Below are positions 62,369 to 64,000 of a stretch of DNA of 64,000 bases, in pieces. Under the pieces are notes generated by a model. That model had not been told where the DNA came from. It did no database searches and worked only from the letters and a program-made list of their open reading frames with translations. The first letter of the stretch is position 1. The number at the start of each line of letters is the position of its first letter. A program made the translations under genes and the position numbers. The DNA is from Dama dama (lineage: Eukaryota > Chordata > Mammalia > Artiodactyla > Cervidae), in assembly GCF_033118175.1 (NCBI RefSeq), contig NW_026870888.1, positions 2,170,001 to 2,234,000 on the forward strand. The letters run 5' to 3'.

Positions 62369-64000
62369 CTATAGGGATCCTGAGGTCTCTGTAGCAACAC
62401 GAAAGGGCTCCGTGGACCCCAAATCAACTCGAGATGAGAGCTTCGTCCCTGGCTTCGACTCAAGAGGAATACCCACTTTCCACAAGCACCTCAAGAGAAG
62501 GCTTCTCTCAGCTACAGTTATGTGAGAGGGACCCTGAGTTTGTGGCCTCAAGTAGAATGGACACCGAGATGCTCTGACTCGAAGTAAGGCCGGATATAAC
62601 TGCAGTGAATTGAATGCAGGCTCGTCTTGCATCTCCCAAGACGAAGGGTTGTCTGAATCCCCTGTGGAGACCACAGAGAAAGACTTAGTCCTCCACCTCA
62701 ACGCAACCGGAGGCCTCATATCCTTTGAAAACTCGAGAGGTCCGCGGAGATCAATACTTCCGAAGGAGACGATGCCTGACTCCTCTTGAAAATGGATAGG
62801 AGTCCCAGGATCCCTGTGGCACGTGGAAAGGGACCCTGGGTCTCCCGCCTCAGGTGGAGACGCTTCCAATTGGATGCCAAGACTCGAGGAGAATCCCGAA
62901 ATGTCCCTCGCACCTAGGCAGGAGTCCGGACGTCGCTGATCAAACACGTGTCTGGAAGGGCCCTCCCCGTCGTAACTCGAGAATATACCCCAGGTTCCGG
63001 CCACAACTCGAGAAAAACCATGAGACTTCCCCCTCGCCGCGAGATGAGGCCCGATTCCCCTGCAATGGGTGCAGAGCAATTCCGTGTTCGACATCAAATG
63101 TGAAAGGAGCCTTGATTTCCTTGATGGCACTCCAGAGAAAACCCAAGATCACTGTCTCAAGTCTAGAGGGATCCTGAGGTCACTGTAGCAACACGAAAGG
63201 GCTCCGTGGACCCCAAATCAACTCGAGATGAGAGCTTCGTCCCTGGCTTCGACTCAAGAGGAATACCCACTTTCCACAAGCACCTCAAGAGAAGGCTTCT
63301 CTCAGCTACAGTTATGTGAGAGGGACCCTGAGTTTGTGGCCTCAAGTGGAATGGACACCGAGATGCTCTGACTCGAAGGAAGGCCGGATATCCAAGCAGT
63401 GAATTGAATGCAGGCTCGTCTTGCATCTCCCACGACGAAGGGATGTCTGAATCCCCTGTGGAGACCACAGAGAAAGACCTAGTTCACCGCCTCATCGTGA
63501 CCGGAGGCCTCACGTCCTTTGCAAACTCGAGAGGTCCGCGGAGATCAATGCTTCCAAAGGAGACGATGCCTGAGTCCTCTTGAAAATGGATAGGAGTCCC
63601 AGGATCCCTGTGGAACGTGGAAAGGGACACTGGGTCTCCCGCCTCACGTCGAGACGCATCCCAATGGCCATGCCAAGACTCGAGGAGAATCCCGAGGTGT
63701 CCCTCGCACCTAGGCAGGAGTCCTGACCTTGCTGAACAAACACGTGTCTGGAAGGGCCCTCCCCGTTGTAACTCGAGAATATACCCCAGGTTCCGGCCGC
63801 AACTCGAGAAAAACCATGAGACTTCCCCCTAGCCGCGAGATGAGGCCCGATTCCCCTGCACTGCGTGCAGAGCAATTCCGTGTTCCACATCAAACGTGAA
63901 AGGAGCCTTGATTTCCTTAATGGCACTCCAGGGAAAACCCAAGATCACTGTCTCAAGTCTCGAGGGATCCTGAGGTCACTGTAGCAACAAGAAAGGGTCC
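62369..64000. repeat. Tetrameric class-2 higher-order repeat, start of iteration 3, carrying one foreign monomer
   Basis: The third iteration begins 3,182 bp after the second. Its first monomer starts at 62,369 with class-2 marks (GCTTCGTCCC, TACCCACTTTCC, CTACAGTTATGTGAG). It is broken by a class-1 tract and starts again at 63,163 with almost the same first 200 bp (CTCAAGAGAAGGCTTC shared by both). It then completes a first-type monomer (GGATATCCAAGCAG, CCTTAATGGCACTCCAGGG at about 63,914), and at 63,959 the second-type monomer (CAACAAGAAAGGGTCC) begins and is cut by the window end. The simplest reading is one extra 794-bp monomer inserted in register. Confidence 0.88.
62555..63165. repeat. 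Class-1 patch inside the class-2 array, identical to 10,048-10,658
   Basis: The 611 bp match the copy-B segment without a mismatch, offset 52,507 bp (66 monomers). Neighbouring class-2 marks stop at about 62,517 (CAGTTATG) and resume at about 63,186 (CACTGTAGCAAC). Within the patch the marks are those of class 1 and of copy B only, including the 2-bp shortening at 62,851-62,877. The switch points fall in sequence common to both classes, so the exact edges are uncertain by tens of bases. Interlocus gene conversion or insertion by unequal exchange, and an assembly mis-join, both remain possible. Confidence 0.9.

Larger units (their letters stand above)
1..64000. repeat. Satellite DNA array, about 796-bp monomer, ruminant satellite I-like
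   Basis: The entire window is head-to-tail copies of one monomer; the conserved TCTAGA/GGATCCTGAGGTCACTG landmark recurs every 793-797 bp from 314 to 63,959 (80 intervals, positions in the summary). All copies share one orientation, with no interruption by unrelated sequence. Monomers carry conserved words such as TTTGAAAACTCGAGAGG, GACGATGCCTGACTCCTC and CCTGCAGTGAATTGAATGC in constant order. The monomer is rich in CpG and contains 31-bp spaced CTCGAG-like hexamers. Established knowledge: ruminant satellite I (bovine 1.715 and its caprine and cervid relatives) is pericentromeric, GC-rich and built of 31-bp subrepeats, with about 0.8-kb units in caprines and deer. Assignment to that family is inference from architecture, not from an alignment. 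The tandem array itself is certain; species and chromosome are not determinable here. Confidence 0.97.

Noticed and set aside
1..64000. CRISPR array or other prokaryotic direct-repeat locus
   Set aside because: The repeating unit is about 796 bp without short-repeat/unique-spacer alternation, there are no adjacent cas-like genes, and neighbouring units are homologous over their whole length.
1..64000. Tandem gene cluster (rDNA, 5S, histone, tRNA)
   Set aside because: No rRNA, tRNA or histone sequence is recognisable, and no part of the monomer is better conserved than the rest in a way that suggests a transcribed gene.
1..64000. Bovine-type 1.4-kb satellite I, or primate alpha satellite
   Set aside because: The period is about 796 bp, not 1.4 kb, and there is no 171-bp periodicity. 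The 31-bp subrepeat points to the ruminant satellite I family, but in its about 0.8-kb form.

Overview
The whole window is one uninterrupted tandem array of a satellite DNA. I find no protein gene, RNA gene, transposable element, CRISPR array or unique-sequence island anywhere in the 64 kb. The monomer is about 796 bp (mean about 795.6 bp over 80 consecutive intervals, each 793-797 bp). All units lie head to tail in the same orientation. Inside the monomer, CTCGAG-like hexamers recur at about 31 bp, so the unit itself grew from a 31-bp ancestral repeat. A GC-rich, CpG-rich monomer of about 0.8 kb built from 31-bp subrepeats is the known architecture of the ruminant satellite I family (bovine 1.715 satellite, caprine/ovine satellite I, cervid satellite I). 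I therefore infer pericentromeric heterochromatin of a pecoran ruminant. The length suits the cervid or caprine forms better than the 1.4-kb bovine form, but I cannot name the species.

A monomer landmark, the CTA of a conserved TCTAGA, lies at: 314, 1110, 1905, 2701, 3496, 4292, 5087, 5883, 6679, 7474, 8270, 9066, 9862, 10656, 11451, 12247, 13042, 13838, 14633, 15429, 16225, 17020, 17816, 18612, 19408, 20203, 20999, 21795, 22591, 23387, 24182, 24978, 25773, 26569, 27365, 28160, 28954, 29750, 30544, 31339, 32135, 32931, 33727, 34522, 35318, 36113, 36909, 37704, 38500, 39296, 40091, 40887, 41681, 42476, 43272, 44068, 44864, 45660, 46456, 47251, 48045, 48840, 49636, 50432, 51228, 52023, 52819, 53615, 54411, 55208, 56004, 56800, 57596, 58391, 59187, 59983, 60779, 61574, 62369, 63163, 63959.

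Layout: (i) 1 to about 17.6 kb is a 12-monomer (9,546-9,548 bp) recent tandem duplication, nearly identical between copies. (ii) 17.6-31.3 kb has local dimeric (about 1,590 bp) and tetrameric (3,183 bp) duplications of class-1 monomers. (iii) 31.7-35.3 kb is an island of a divergent class-2 monomer. (iv) 35.3-52.8 kb returns to class 1, with overlapping 2-, 3-, 4-, 5- and 9-monomer repeats. (v) 52.8-64 kb is class 2 again, ending in a 4-monomer higher-order repeat iterated about two and a half times. (vi) Inside that last block sits one foreign class-1 monomer with a 611-bp tract identical, base for base, to 10,048-10,658, 52.5 kb away.

The many long open frames on both strands are by-products of a stop-poor repeat. 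The interest of the window lies in its recombination history: nested duplications always in monomer register, class islands, and one long-range transfer. It also carries dense CACGTG motifs inherited from the 31-bp subrepeat.
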